In this document: positions 1-8,966 of the stretch, one piece after another | Layout of the letters: each line of letters opens with the position of its first letter | Position numbering within the stretch: position 1 is the stretch's first letter | NCBI GenBank assembly: GCA_016872915.1 | Contig: VGYQ01000013.1 | Location: 1 to 45,868, forward strand | Origin: Planctomycetota bacterium | GTDB taxonomy: Bacteria > Planctomycetota > Phycisphaerae > Phycisphaerales > SM1A02 | Direction: 5' to 3' | Length of the DNA stretch: 45,868 nt | Translations under genes and position numbers: made by a program | Notes under the pieces: generated by a model | The model's input: the letters and a program-made list of their open reading frames with translations, nothing else | Database searches by the model: none | What the model was told of the DNA's origin: nothing

Positions 1-11
1 CGGCGAGTAAA

Positions 12-2789
12 TCAGCTGCGGCGTTCCAAATCCTGACGCCATCGGCGCAGCAGGTCGAACGCTTCCATGGGCGATAGCGATTCGATCTGCAGCGCACGCA
101 TCTCGTCGATCACCGCTTGGTGCGTGGCGCTTCCCGCGCTTGCCGCACCTGCTGTGTCTGTTGCGCTTGGCGTGCGCGATGCATGCGAATCGAAAAGGCC
201 AGGCTGCGCGTCGCGCGCCGCGCTCGACGGCGGAGCGACTTGCGTGTGCACCGCGAGCGTTTCCAGAATGCGTCGGGCGCGCTCGACAACAGCCAATGGA
301 ACGCCCGCAAGCTTCGCAACGTGAATGCCGTAGGAGCGGTCGGCGCGCCCAGGTTCGATGCGGTGGAGGAAGATCACCTCGTCCTTCCACTCTCGCACAA
401 CGACCTGCAAGTTGCCGATCGACGGCATCTCATCCGCAAGCGCAGTGAGTTCGTGGTAGTGCGTGGCGAAGAGCGTTCGAACCCCGCGGTCCGCCAGGCA
501 TTCTGTGATCGCCCATGCGAGGCTGAGTCCATCGAGTGTGCTGGTTCCACGCCCGATTTCATCGAGAATCACCAGGCTGCTGCGCGTCGCATGGTGGAGA
601 ATGTTCGCCGTCTCGGTCATCTCCACCATGAAGGTGGAACGCCCGCTATGCAGCTCATCGCCAGCGCCGATGCGTGCGAAGATGCGGTCGCAGAGTCCAA
701 CCGCTGCGTCATCGGCTGGTACGAAACTGCCTGCGAGTGCGAGCAGTGCGATGATCGCATTTTGACGGATGAAGGTCGACTTGCCCGCCATGTTCGGACC
801 CGTTACAAGCGCAAGCGTGTGACGAGACCGGTTGCCGCCGTCCTCCGTATTCGCGCCAAGCATGCAGTCGTTCGGCACGAACGACGCGCCGAGCGTTTGA
901 TCGAGCACCATGTGCCTGCCGCCACGCACGGCGAGCAGGGGTTCATCGGCAATGTTCGGACGCACGAGTCGCTGCCGGACGGCGGTCTGCGCGAAACAGC
1001 TGATGACGTCCAGTTCTCCCATGCACTGCGCATACGCGGCAAGTCCCTCGGCATGCGATGCGACTTCCTCGAGCAACTGCTCGAAGAGTTGGCGCTCGCG
1101 CTCCAGAGCCCGCGCCTCGGCAGTCAGCACGCGCTCCTCGAATCCCTTGAGTTCGGGAGTGATGTACCGCTCCGCATTGCGAAGCGTCTGCTTGCGCGTG
1201 AATGTGGCGGGGGCACGCGCCGCCTGCGACTGCGTGAGTTCGATGTAGTAGCCGAAGACGCGGTTGTAGCCCGTCTTGAGGCTCTCGATCCCCGTCTCTG
1301 CGATCAGCTGCGCTTGGTAACGCGCGAGCCATTCGCCCGCATCGCGCTGGAGCGAACGAGCCGCGTCGAGATCGCTGTCGAACCCGTCGCGGAAGAGTCC
1401 GCCCTCGCGCAGATGCGCGGGCGGGTCCTCCACACACGCCGCCACGAGGTGTGCGCCGAGCGCAGTCAGCGGACCAGCCATCGACTGCAGTCGGCGGTGC
1501 CACGCGGCAAGCGGGGGAGTGCCTTCGAGCAGTTCCGAGGTGCTTGTTGCCGCGGCAACGCTGCGTCCGAGCGCCACGACATCGCGCGGTGTCGCGCGGC
1601 GCATGGCCACGCGACCGTGGATGCGCGCGACATCCTGCACGCGACCGAGGACGCCGGCGAGCGCCTCGCGGAGCGCGCCGTCCTGAACGAGCACCGATAC
1701 CGCAGCGAGCCGCCCCTCGATCGCACCTCGGTCGCGAAGCGGAAAGCAGAGCCAGTCGCGCAGCAGCCGCCGACCCATCGGTGTGCGCGCTCCCGTGAAG
1801 ACCGACAGAAGCGAACCATCCGCCGAACCACTCAGCGCGGTGCGTTCCACTTCGAGTGCGCGCAGTGTCCACGCATCGAGCACGACCGACTGCGCACGGT
1901 TTACCGCGTGTGGCGGTCGCAGATGGGCAAGCGACCGAACGCCCGCCGAGGTTCCTGCCGCACCATCGACTGCAAGACCGGACTGCGTCTCGAGCAAGTA
2001 CGCCAGAAGCCCGCCCGCCGCGCACACGCTCGCATCATCGAGTCCCCACGCGGCAGTCGAGTGAACGCCGAAGTGCCTTCGCAGGCACGCATCTGCCTCC
2101 TCGCGCGCAAGGGTCCAGGGCGGACGGACAGTGACAGCCGCACGGATCGGTCGTGCAAGATCGGCCAGCAGCCCGGTCGGTCCCTGCGCCGCATCGGCAA
2201 CGACCAGTTCGCTGATGCCCAACCGAGCAAGTTCATCGCCGACCTCCGACGCGTCACACGCGACCGTATCAAAGTGACCTGTCGAAAGTTCGGCAACGGC
2301 GATCGCCGCGCGCGAACCCATCACGACGGCCGCCGCCACCGCATTTCGCGCAGCGGCATCAAGCAGCGAGTCGTCCACGCGTGTTCCTGGCGTGACCACG
2401 CGAACAACCGCGCGCTCGACCACACCCTTGGCATCCTTTGGATCCTGAATCTGCTCGCACACGGCGACTCGCTCGCCATGCTCCACAAGTCGGCGCAGAT
2501 AACCCTCCGCAGAATGGAAGGGGACGCCTGCCATCGGAATACCTGCCGTGCGCTGCGTCAGCGTGATGCCGAGGATGCGGTGAGCCCGCACGGCATCGTC
2601 GTCGAACATCTCGTAGAAGTCGCCAAGGCGAAAGAAGAGCATGCAGCCTGGGTGTTCACGCTTGAAGCGTTCGTACTGCCGCATCGCCGGCGTATCGCGC
2701 GATGGTGCAGACGGAACAGACGGTGATCCAGCAGCACTCGGCGCGGTGCTGCCGCCATCGTTCTCCACCTTCTGCTTCGCCTGCTGCAC
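12..2789 (-). CDS. mutS: DNA mismatch repair protein MutS
   Basis: MutS recognises mismatches and small loops in newly replicated DNA and recruits MutL, using ATP as a switch. The 925-residue protein has the mismatch-reading Phe-Tyr-Glu motif at residues 58-60 (RLGDFYEMF). The C-terminal ABC-type ATPase has Walker A GPNMAGKST near residue 664, then DEIGRGTST and ATHYHEL. The extreme C-terminus has the usual Ala/Ser-rich linker followed by a short helical dimerisation segment. The length is slightly above the usual 850-880 because of a Ser/Pro/Ala-rich N-terminal tail of about 30 residues and the long linker. The start is GTG at 2789. TACGCT at 2803-2798 lies 8 bases upstream and there is no Shine-Dalgarno, so a near-leaderless mRNA is likely. 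No mutL is nearby. The family assignment is certain; the exact start is less so. Confidence 0.98.
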   Translation of the reverse strand: MQQAKQKVENDGGSTAPSAAGSPSVPSAPSRDTPAMRQYERFKREHPGCMLFFRLGDFYEMFDDDAVRAHRILGITLTQRTAGIPMAGVPFHSAEGYLRRLVEHGERVAVCEQIQDPKDAKGVVERAVVRVVTPGTRVDDSLLDAAARNAVAAAVVMGSRAAIAVAELSTGHFDTVACDASEVGDELARLGISELVVADAAQGPTGLLADLARPIRAAVTVRPPWTLAREEADACLRRHFGVHSTAAWGLDDASVCAAGGLLAYLLETQSGLAVDGAAGTSAGVRSLAHLRPPHAVNRAQSVVLDAWTLRALEVERTALSGSADGSLLSVFTGARTPMGRRLLRDWLCFPLRDRGAIEGRLAAVSVLVQDGALREALAGVLGRVQDVARIHGRVAMRRATPRDVVALGRSVAAATSTSELLEGTPPLAAWHRRLQSMAGPLTALGAHLVAACVEDPPAHLREGGLFRDGFDSDLDAARSLQRDAGEWLARYQAQLIAETGIESLKTGYNRVFGYYIELTQSQAARAPATFTRKQTLRNAERYITPELKGFEERVLTAEARALERERQLFEQLLEEVASHAEGLAAYAQCMGELDVISCFAQTAVRQRLVRPNIADEPLLAVRGGRHMVLDQTLGASFVPNDCMLGANTEDGGNRSRHTLALVTGPNMAGKSTFIRQNAIIALLALAGSFVPADDAAVGLCDRIFARIGAGDELHSGRSTFMVEMTETANILHHATRSSLVILDEIGRGTSTLDGLSLAWAITECLADRGVRTLFATHYHELTALADEMPSIGNLQVVVREWKDEVIFLHRIEPGRADRSYGIHVAKLAGVPLAVVERARRILETLAVHTQVAPPSSAARDAQPGLFDSHASRTPSATDTAGAASAGSATHQAVIDEMRALQIESLSPMEAFDLLRRWRQDLERRS

Positions 2790-2875
2790 GGTTGGAAAGC
2801 GTACAGCCGCGACGAACGAGCGGCCGCACTCTCATGCGCGGCGGCTGCGTGTGGGTGAAGCGCGCCGCTTTGCGC

Positions 2876-2881
2876 TACACT
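2876..2881 (+). promoter_or_regulatory. -10 box of the tRNA-Ala gene
   Basis: TACACT lies 17 bases before the first tRNA base. It matches the TAnnnT hexamer found before many genes in this window. Transcription would begin near 2888. No clear -35 box is visible. Confidence 0.5.
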
Positions 2882-2898
2882 CTCGCTCCTCCTGATTT

Positions 2899-2971
2899 GG
2901 GGTGGTAGCTCAATTGGGAGAGCGCTTGAATCGCATTCAAGAGGTTGTGAGTTCGATCCTCATCCACTCCA
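2899..2971 (+). tRNA. tRNA-Ala (anticodon CGC)
   Basis: The sequence folds as a complete 73-nt cloverleaf. The acceptor stem is 2899-2905 with 2964-2970, the anticodon stem is CTTGA/TCAAG at 2925-2929 and 2937-2941, and the T arm GTGAG-TTCGATC-CTCAT spans 2947-2963. The anticodon CGC is at 2932-2934 and reads the alanine codon GCG. The third acceptor pair is G-U, the classic alanine identity element, and the discriminator base is A. The terminal CCA is not encoded and must be added after transcription. An intrinsic terminator follows directly. Confidence 0.97.
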
Positions 2972-2975
2972 CTCG

Positions 2976-3002
2976 CCCCGCCCGCAACGGCGGGGTTTTC
3001 AT
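2976..3002 (+). terminator. Intrinsic terminator of tRNA-Ala
   Basis: A perfect 7-bp GC stem, CCCCGCC (2976-2982) with GGCGGGG (2989-2995), encloses a 6-nt loop and is followed by TTTTCATTT. It begins five bases after the tRNA, so it ends a monocistronic tRNA transcript. Confidence 0.9.
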
Positions 3003-3071
3003 TTCCGCCGCTTGGACGCGTGCGCCTGGAGGGGCAGCGCCGTCGTACCCCGCGCCTTTGCGGCGAAGCGT

Positions 3072-3077
3072 TACGCT
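3072..3077 (+). promoter_or_regulatory. -10 box of trpG, leaderless
   Basis: TACGCT ends 6 bases before the ATG at 3084, which puts the predicted transcription start on the start codon. No Shine-Dalgarno is present. Confidence 0.5.
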
Positions 3078-3083
3078 TCGGCA

Positions 3084-3680
3084 ATGGCCGTGCTGCTGCT
3101 GATCGACAACTACGACTCCTTCACATGGAATCTTGTGCAGGCATTCAGCACGCTCGACCGCAGCATCGATGTCCGCGTGGTGCGCAACGATGCCATCGAT
3201 GCGGCCGCTGCGCGCGCCATGAAGCCGCGGTGGTTGGTGCTCTCGCCAGGTCCATGCACGCCGCGCGAGAGCGGGGCGTGTGCGCCAGTACTACGCGCGC
3301 TGCGCGGTGCAGTACCGATTCTTGGTGTGTGCCTTGGTCACCAGACCATCGGTGATGCGCATGGCATGGTGGTGCGCCGCAACGATCAGCCGATGCACGG
3401 CAAGACTTCTGAGATCCACCACGATCGCCGTGGTCTCTTTGCAGGGCTTCCTGAACCGTTCATCGCCACGCGCTATCACTCGCTGGTGGTCGAGCGTTCG
3501 ACCGTTGGCAGCGACTTCGAAGTCTCTGCATGGACCGACCGCGGCGAGGTGATGGGGCTTCGCTGGCGAGCGCCCGCCGGCGCCGCTGCGATGGAGGGAG
3601 TGCAGTTCCACCCAGAGAGTTTTCTGACAACCGACGGACCGAAGTTGTTGGCGAACTTTCTTGCGATGCCAGCAGCGTGA
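3084..3680 (+). CDS. trpG: Anthranilate synthase component II (glutamine amidotransferase)
   Basis: This class I glutamine amidotransferase supplies ammonia from glutamine to anthranilate synthase (tryptophan pathway), or to aminodeoxychorismate synthase (folate pathway) when used as PabA. The 198-residue protein begins with the family signature LLLIDNYDSFTWNL. It has the nucleophile Cys83 in GVCLGH and the catalytic His176 and Glu178 in FHPES. The ATG at 3084 is chosen because the conserved N-terminus starts there and a TAnnnT box precedes it by 6 bases. An upstream in-frame start at 3012 would add 24 unconserved residues. Its likely partner trpE is at 37617, far from here. Such an isolated subunit may serve both pathways, so TrpG and PabA cannot be told apart by sequence. 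Confidence 0.93.
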   Translation: MAVLLLIDNYDSFTWNLVQAFSTLDRSIDVRVVRNDAIDAAAARAMKPRWLVLSPGPCTPRESGACAPVLRALRGAVPILGVCLGHQTIGDAHGMVVRRNDQPMHGKTSEIHHDRRGLFAGLPEPFIATRYHSLVVERSTVGSDFEVSAWTDRGEVMGLRWRAPAGAAAMEGVQFHPESFLTTDGPKLLANFLAMPAA

Positions 3681-3695
3681 TGCCGAAGCGAGCCG

Positions 3696-4526
3696 TTACT
3701 CGCCTGGAATGTGCGTGATCACGCCTTCCCATGGGCTCGACGCCGTTGCGTAGCGGCGGCGGGGGATGCGTCCCGCACGCAGCCCGACGAATCCACTCTC
3801 GCACGCGAGCCGCATGGCGTGCGCCATCGCCACGGGATCGCGCGCGTGGGCAATCCCCGTGTTCAGCAGTACTCCATCCGCGCCAAGTTCCATCGCAAGC
3901 GTTACATCGCTTGGCGTTCCAACGCCTGCATCGACAATGACGGGGTAGTCCGGATCGCCGCCCGCCTCTGGATCCTTCAGCATCTCCAAGATGATGGAGA
4001 TGGCCGATGGGTTCGCGATGCCACGGCCTGATCCGATGGGGCTGCCCGCGGGCATCACGCTCGCTGCGCCTGCCTCACGCAGGCGCACAGCCATGATCGG
4101 GTCATCGCTGGTGTAGCACAGCACCTCGAATCCATCGCGCACCAATTCGCGGCACGCCTCAAGCGTGCCCACGGGATCGGGAAGCAGCGTGCGACGATCC
4201 CCGAGCACCTCCAGTTTCACCCAGCGTGCGCCCGCGTTCCCACACTGCTCGAGAATGTCTCGCCCAAGCCGCGAAACGCGCACCGCATCTTCCGCGCTGA
4301 AACATCCTGCGGTATTCGGAAGGATCGTGACTCGCGAAAGATCGAGCGCATCGAGCAGCGAGCGCCCCTGCGCATCGATCAACCGCTCGCGCCGTACCGC
4401 GACCGTGACGACATCGGCGCCCGCCGCCTCGATCGCGCGGTTCATCGTCTCAAAGTCTGGGTACTTGCCCGTGCCAACGACCAGTCGGCTGCGAAGCGTG
4501 AAGGATCCGACACGCAGGCCTTCCAC
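3696..4526 (-). CDS. thiG: Thiazole synthase ThiG
   Basis: ThiG forms the thiazole phosphate ring of thiamine from deoxyxylulose phosphate, dehydroglycine and sulfur carried by ThiS. The 276-residue protein opens with [19 protein letters not shown], carries the Schiff-base Lys104 in WVKLEV, and has the phosphate-binding DAGVGTPSD and [12 protein letters not shown] motifs of the TIM barrel. The GTG at 4526 is chosen because GGAGG lies 8 bases before it, inside the end of thiS, and because ThiG homology begins there. The ribosome binding site overlaps the thiS stop, so the two genes are coupled. The gene ends 15 bases from the convergent trpG. Confidence 0.96.
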   Translation of the reverse strand: MEGLRVGSFTLRSRLVVGTGKYPDFETMNRAIEAAGADVVTVAVRRERLIDAQGRSLLDALDLSRVTILPNTAGCFSAEDAVRVSRLGRDILEQCGNAGARWVKLEVLGDRRTLLPDPVGTLEACRELVRDGFEVLCYTSDDPIMAVRLREAGAASVMPAGSPIGSGRGIANPSAISIILEMLKDPEAGGDPDYPVIVDAGVGTPSDVTLAMELGADGVLLNTGIAHARDPVAMAHAMRLACESGFVGLRAGRIPRRRYATASSPWEGVITHIPGE

Positions 4527-4530
4527 GGCT

Positions 4531-4740
4531 TCAGCCTCCACCCACGAGCGTGACGATTTCGACGCGGTCACCAGGCTGCAGCAGAACGCCCTCGCGCTCG
4601 CGGTGCCGCACAAGCGTGCCGTTCACTTCCACCGCACAGGGCTGCCCAGCCGGTCGCAGCACGGCAAGCGCCTGCGCAACAGAGCAGCGTTCGGGCAAGT
4701 GCTGCGCCGAACCATTGATCATGACTTGCATTTCGCTCAT
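4531..4740 (-). CDS. thiS: Sulfur carrier protein ThiS
   Basis: ThiS is a ubiquitin-fold protein whose C-terminal glycine becomes a thiocarboxylate and donates sulfur to ThiG. The 69-residue product has the family size, the internal pattern [14 protein letters not shown]...[13 protein letters not shown], and the required Gly-Gly end; here there are three glycines and no trailing residue. It precedes thiG by 4 bases. No thiF, thiE or thiO gene is in the window, so adenylation must be encoded elsewhere. A TAATCT box at 4758-4753 could drive the operon; it overlaps the promoter of the divergent lipoprotein gene. Confidence 0.95.
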   Translation of the reverse strand: MSEMQVMINGSAQHLPERCSVAQALAVLRPAGQPCAVEVNGTLVRHREREGVLLQPGDRVEIVTLVGGG

Positions 4741-4750
4741 GCCTACTGCG

Positions 4751-4758
4751 TAAGATTA
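4751..4758. promoter_or_regulatory. Overlapping divergent -10 boxes (thiS and lipoprotein gene)
   Basis: TAAGATTA reads as TAAGAT (4751-4756) toward the lipoprotein gene at 4764 and as TAATCT (4758-4753) toward thiS. The plus box ends 7 bases before its start codon and the minus box 12 bases before its own. The two promoters should exclude one another. Confidence 0.5.
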
Positions 4759-4763
4759 GCGCG

Positions 4764-5546
4764 GTGAACCTCTCCGTTCTCACAAGTCCTGTTCGGGCCG
4801 TCCTTGCCACGCTGCTGCTGCCGCTCGCGGCACTTGGCTGCAGCAAGCCCGCGTATGACACCAGCACTCCAGAGGCTGCCATCGAGGCGGTGCAGAAGAT
4901 GCTCGAGGACGGTCACCCCGAGATGCTGCCGACGCTCATCGAGATCAAGGCGCGCGACGTCACCTTTGACGACGGCGTCACGGAGGCAAGCGCGATTGCC
5001 GAGGTGAAGGGGAAGGCGGGCGACATGATCGCACAGCTCTGGCGGGTTTCGAAGAAGGTGAAGGAGCGTTTCCCGAAGGAACTGCTGCAGGAAGCGAATG
5101 TCGCTGGAGACTCGGCCGCGCGCAGCGGCTTCGACTTCCGTGCGCTGGCGCAGCGAGTGCTCGGCGATCCATTTGGTTTCATCACGGAGCAGCGCGAGCG
5201 GATGAAGGTGGAAGACCTCGGTGACGGCACCGCCGCCATCAGTATTGACGACGAGCCCGTGTTTGGCGGGGCGCTCACGCTGGTCGAGACAGATGACGGG
5301 TGGAAGTTCAATGTGCCTGTCGATGCGCTTCGAACCAATGAGTATTGGCCTGATACGCGACATGAGTGGGCTGTCATCGCGTCCATGATGCTCGGGATCG
5401 AGAACTCGCTGAACGATTTTGAGCAGGAGTTCGATGAAGGCAAGATCCGATCAGTACGCGAGGCGGGTGAGCGAGTTGGACGACTCGTGGGCGAGTCGGT
5501 CGTCGTGCAGAGCGTCATCTACGGCATGATGAAGCGCGATTCGTAA
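4764..5546 (+). CDS. Putative lipoprotein of unknown function
   Basis: This 260-residue protein starts with a lipoprotein signal peptide: a hydrophobic stretch ending in LAALGC near residue 26, so the cysteine would be lipidated after export. The mature part is mostly charged alpha-helix with an N-terminal TPEAAIEAVQKMLEDG segment, typical of small helical or NTF2-like exported proteins. I do not recognise the family. The GTG start at 4764 follows TAAGAT by 7 bases and has no Shine-Dalgarno, suggesting a leaderless message. It is convergent with the transporter gene, 43 bases away. Confidence 0.75.
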   Translation: MNLSVLTSPVRAVLATLLLPLAALGCSKPAYDTSTPEAAIEAVQKMLEDGHPEMLPTLIEIKARDVTFDDGVTEASAIAEVKGKAGDMIAQLWRVSKKVKERFPKELLQEANVAGDSAARSGFDFRALAQRVLGDPFGFITEQRERMKVEDLGDGTAAISIDDEPVFGGALTLVETDDGWKFNVPVDALRTNEYWPDTRHEWAVIASMMLGIENSLNDFEQEFDEGKIRSVREAGERVGRLVGESVVVQSVIYGMMKRDS

Positions 5547-5589
5547 CGCGAAGGCCCGCGCGGGGCAGTGCGCGAGTCGCGGCTCATTG

Positions 5590-6939
5590 TCAGCGCAGGA
5601 AGAGCAGGCTCGTGGCGATGAAGACGGGGATCAGGATCGCCGCAGCCCACGCCATGTAGCCAAAGAATGTGGGCATGCGCACACCGCGTTCCTCGGCGAT
5701 CGCCTTCACCATGAAGTTTGGTCCGTTGCCGATGTAGGTGTTTGCTCCCATGAACACGGCGCCGAGCGACACCGCGGCAAGCAGGGGTTCCGCCACGACC
5801 GATCCATCGACGAGCACGATGGACACACTGCCACTTGGCACGGGCTGCGTGATCGCCGTTGTGAGGAACACAAGATAGGTCGGTGCGTTATCGAGGAAAC
5901 TCGACAAGATGCCTGACGCCCAGAAGTAGCCGTTGGGCGAGGACAGCCCGAGTTCGCCTCCGCGCTGCTGCAGGACGCCAAGAGGCACCTGCATCGCGAC
6001 GAAGATGCCGATGAACAGCACGGCAACCTCCAGGATCGGTCCCCACGTGAAACTGTTGACACGGCGAAGTTCGGCGCGCGTGGTGACGAGACTCAGGACT
6101 GCACACGCCACCATGACTGCCTCGCGTGCGAAGTTCGGCACGGTCCACGAAGTGCCGAGAAGGGCTCGTCCTGGAATCAGCACGATCACCGCAGCAAGGA
6201 TGCCCACAAGCCAAAGCAGATTCATGGACCCCGAAAGATGAACGCGCCGCCGCGTCACGGATTCGGCGGCGCGGGCCGCTGCGGGTTCACGGCGAAACAT
6301 CCACGAATCCACGACCCAGTAGATCGCGAGGACGCTTCCAGAGACGAACAGGAACGGTTTCCACATGTGCAGCGTCCAGAAGAAGGGCACACCGCGCAGA
6401 TAGCCGAGGAACAGCGGCGGATCACCAATGGGCAGCAAGAGTCCGCCAATGTTTGACACCAGAAAAATGAAGAAGACAACGGTATGAACGACCCGCGTGC
6501 GCTGCTGATTGGTCGCCAGCAGCAGTCGAATCAGCAGCACACTTGCGCCGGTGGTTCCCATGATGCTTGCGAGCAGTGTGCCCACAAGCAGGATGCTCGT
6601 GTTGGTGGCGGGTGTTGCGGCAAGGTCGCCGCGAATGACGATGCCGCCTGCCACGACATACAGCGATCCAAGCAGGATGATGAACGGGACATACTCGGCG
6701 AGCAGCGTGTGCTCCAGCGCGTGCCAAGCGGCACCCACCGAGTCCGTGCCTGCGATGAACAGCAGCGTGGCAACCCCGCATGCGGCTGCCACGATCAACT
6801 TGTTTGAGTTGGCATGCCACCAGTGCGCAGCGCGCGGGATCAGCGGCAGCACCGCGATGGCAAGCAGCAGCAGCACAAACGGCAGGCTTCCAAGTGGCCA
6901 AAGGGGATGCACGCTGTGCATGTTGGGCAGCGTAGTCAT
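5590..6939 (-). CDS. NhaD-like sodium:proton antiporter (CitMHS/ArsB superfamily)
   Basis: This 449-residue membrane protein has about twelve hydrophobic segments with short polar loops. It resembles NhaD-type antiporters and the wider ion transporter superfamily of citrate and arsenite permeases: duplicated helical bundles with SNIGGLLLPIGDPPLFLGYL in the first half and DNAPTYLVF and GANTYIGNGPNFMVKAIA in the second. The latter motifs are characteristic of NhaD. It would exchange sodium or lithium for protons at the inner membrane; substrate is inferred. ATG at 6939 is preferred. A TTG at 6981 would add 14 His-rich residues and would lie upstream of the predicted transcription start. Confidence 0.82.
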   Translation of the reverse strand: MTTLPNMHSVHPLWPLGSLPFVLLLLAIAVLPLIPRAAHWWHANSNKLIVAAACGVATLLFIAGTDSVGAAWHALEHTLLAEYVPFIILLGSLYVVAGGIVIRGDLAATPATNTSILLVGTLLASIMGTTGASVLLIRLLLATNQQRTRVVHTVVFFIFLVSNIGGLLLPIGDPPLFLGYLRGVPFFWTLHMWKPFLFVSGSVLAIYWVVDSWMFRREPAAARAAESVTRRRVHLSGSMNLLWLVGILAAVIVLIPGRALLGTSWTVPNFAREAVMVACAVLSLVTTRAELRRVNSFTWGPILEVAVLFIGIFVAMQVPLGVLQQRGGELGLSSPNGYFWASGILSSFLDNAPTYLVFLTTAITQPVPSGSVSIVLVDGSVVAEPLLAAVSLGAVFMGANTYIGNGPNFMVKAIAEERGVRMPTFFGYMAWAAAILIPVFIATSLLFLR

Positions 6940-6979
6940 CGGATGAAATGTGTGGCGGTGTGGGTGGGACTCTGCTTGC

Positions 6980-6989
6980 AACCTAGACT
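6980..6989. promoter_or_regulatory. Overlapping divergent -10 boxes (transporter and NHL operon)
   Basis: On the plus strand TAGACT (6984-6989) lies 12 bases before the ATG at 7002. On the minus strand TAGGTT (6985-6980) faces the transporter gene. The two hexamers share the central CTAG region. The plus-strand start near 6996 rules out the GTG at 6990 as start codon. Confidence 0.45.
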
Positions 6990-7001
6990 GTGGCGCCCGT
7001 C

Positions 7002-8966
7002 ATGGCGATCGCACTCTGCATCCTCGCAGCGAGTCTTGGTCAGGCCGTTCCATCGAGCGCAGCGCTCGCAGGGACGCCTGCATGGGAGGCTGTCGTGGTC
7101 GAGTCGCCCGTGGCGTGCGCGATCGATCCCACGGGGCAGGTCGTTGTCGCCGACTCATCGGGTGAAGTCGTGTCGCTCAGCGCGCGCGACGGCAGTGTGC
7201 GCTGGCGCGTTGCCGCAGCGGGCAACGAGGCACTCATCGAGCCTGCCGGTATCGCAGTGGAAGCAGGTGGAACGCTCCTGGTGAGTGATGCTCGCGCGCG
7301 GCGCATCTTTCGTCTGGCGAAGGACGGCACGCGTGTTGGAGTACTCGAAGCGCAGTCGCCGATCGCCATCCCAGGAGTAGTCGCGGTGGATCCCTCGCCA
7401 AGTGGCGGCGGCCGCATTGCCATCGTGGACCGTGCCGATGGGGGTGTTCACATCGTGCTGCCGAGCGGGCAGCCGTTTGGGAGGCTTCCTCGCGAACTGT
7501 TCAACGTGGATGGCGCAGTCTGTGTGCCAACGGCGGTTGCGTTTCGCCCCAACGGTGAACTGGTCGTCTCCGCGGCGGAGCAGGACCGTGTGTTCGTCAT
7601 CGATCTCGGCACGGGCGCGGACAATGCACGCCGAACAGCATCGTGGGGAGGACGCGGACCGTTCCCCGGACTCTTTCGAGGTCCGAGCGGTGTCGCTGCA
7701 GCGGGTGAGTGGGTCTTCACTGCAGACACATTCAATCACCGCATCTGCCGGCAAGATGCGAAGGGGCAGGGTCGATTGGCGTATGGACAGCACGCGATCC
7801 GCCCGCGTGACGGCAACGGAGCGGTGCATTATCCGCGTGCAGTCAGCGTGACGGAATCAGTGCAGCGCGGTGATTCCACGGGGCCGCTCGCCGTTGTCTG
7901 CGAGCCCTTTGAGCGGCGTGTACAGGCCTTTGTCCCTGGATTTGGATCGGAGCCGGCCGACATGCGACTGGAACTGCCGAATCTCGACGGCGTGCAGAGC
8001 CACTTTGGCGGGGCCGCCGCACTGGGCGGAGACCGACTGGCGCTGCATGATCCGGAGTCCGGCACGGTGGTGATCTTTGACATGCTCGGCGGTACGCCTC
8101 GCCATGTCAGCAACATGTCCGCAAGCGGCGCGAAGCCGCACGAGACCGGACGCATCGATGCACTGTGGATGGATGACCGCGGGCGCCGCGTGCTGCTTGC
8201 CGATGGTGGTCTGCGCCGCCTCGCGCTGTGGGAACTGACGGAGCGACCGAAGGAGATCATCTTTGAACCGTTCATGGCGAAACTTGTGAAGACTCGCCCG
8301 TACGACCGGCTTGGAAGTGGACCGAACTGCATGGTGGTTGCGCTCGCGCGCGGAGTGAGTGGCGAAGCACTCGCTCTCGCGCAGCCTGGTCCACATCTCG
8401 TGCGACTTGATCCCTCGCTGCGCACGGTGGAAAGCCTGCCGATCGCGCTTCCAGACACTACGGCTCAGCCCACCGGTCTCGCGGTGGGAAGTGATGGTCG
8501 AGTTGCTGTGCTGCTCGATCGTCCGGCCATGCTCTGTTTCTTTGAACGCACGGAGAAGGCGTGGCAGTCGCGAGGCGTCCTGCCACTGAAAGAACTTCGG
8601 GATGCGCGGTCGGTGGCGCCTCTCGCAGACGGGGAGTGGCTCGTCGCGGACAGCGTGGGTGATCAAGTGGTATGGATCGGTTCGGGAGGGATCATTCGGC
8701 GCGTGGGAACGCGCGGCGTTGCCGATGGTCAGTTGTGGCTGCCGAGTGCCGCTGTCCCAGATTCGCAGGGGCGCGCCATCGTTGTGGATTCCGGCAATCA
8801 CCGCGCACAGCGTTACGGCGAAGCAGGTGAATGGGAGATGACCTTCAGTCTCGGCAGAACCTACACGCGCGCACGGACCGCGGACGAAGTGCTGAAAGTG
8901 AAGCGGCGAACGCCTTCGCCCACAAGTGCCGCGCCGCTGCCGCAGGGCAAAGGGGGTGAGCAGTGA
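7002..8966 (+). CDS. Secreted NHL-repeat beta-propeller protein
   Basis: This 654-residue protein has an N-terminal signal peptide (MAIALCILAASLGQA) followed by repeated propeller blades of the NHL type. Examples are VACAIDPTGQVVVADSSGEV, EPAGIAVEAGGTLLVSDARA, GPSGVAAAGEWVFTADTFNH and a late LPSAAVPDSQGRAIVVDSGN. Two propellers are plausible for this length. NHL propellers usually bind proteins or other ligands, and no catalytic residues stand out. The ATG at 7002 is chosen from the promoter position and the signal peptide. The stop overlaps the next start by 4 bases (GTGA), so expression is coupled to the YtkA-like and di-heme peroxidase genes, which suggests an envelope complex or shared redox task. 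Confidence 0.85.
   Translation: MAIALCILAASLGQAVPSSAALAGTPAWEAVVVESPVACAIDPTGQVVVADSSGEVVSLSARDGSVRWRVAAAGNEALIEPAGIAVEAGGTLLVSDARARRIFRLAKDGTRVGVLEAQSPIAIPGVVAVDPSPSGGGRIAIVDRADGGVHIVLPSGQPFGRLPRELFNVDGAVCVPTAVAFRPNGELVVSAAEQDRVFVIDLGTGADNARRTASWGGRGPFPGLFRGPSGVAAAGEWVFTADTFNHRICRQDAKGQGRLAYGQHAIRPRDGNGAVHYPRAVSVTESVQRGDSTGPLAVVCEPFERRVQAFVPGFGSEPADMRLELPNLDGVQSHFGGAAALGGDRLALHDPESGTVVIFDMLGGTPRHVSNMSASGAKPHETGRIDALWMDDRGRRVLLADGGLRRLALWELTERPKEIIFEPFMAKLVKTRPYDRLGSGPNCMVVALARGVSGEALALAQPGPHLVRLDPSLRTVESLPIALPDTTAQPTGLAVGSDGRVAVLLDRPAMLCFFERTEKAWQSRGVLPLKELRDARSVAPLADGEWLVADSVGDQVVWIGSGGIIRRVGTRGVADGQLWLPSAAVPDSQGRAIVVDSGNHRAQRYGEAGEWEMTFSLGRTYTRARTADEVLKVKRRTPSPTSAAPLPQGKGGEQ

Noticed and set aside
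117-2726. An 869-residue open frame on the plus strand
   Set aside because: It is antisense to mutS, Arg/His/Cys-rich and without any recognisable motif. Long antisense frames are common in GC-rich DNA.
6990-7001. GTG at 6990 as the start of the NHL protein
   Set aside because: It lies upstream of the transcription start predicted from TAGACT, and the signal peptide begins at 7002.
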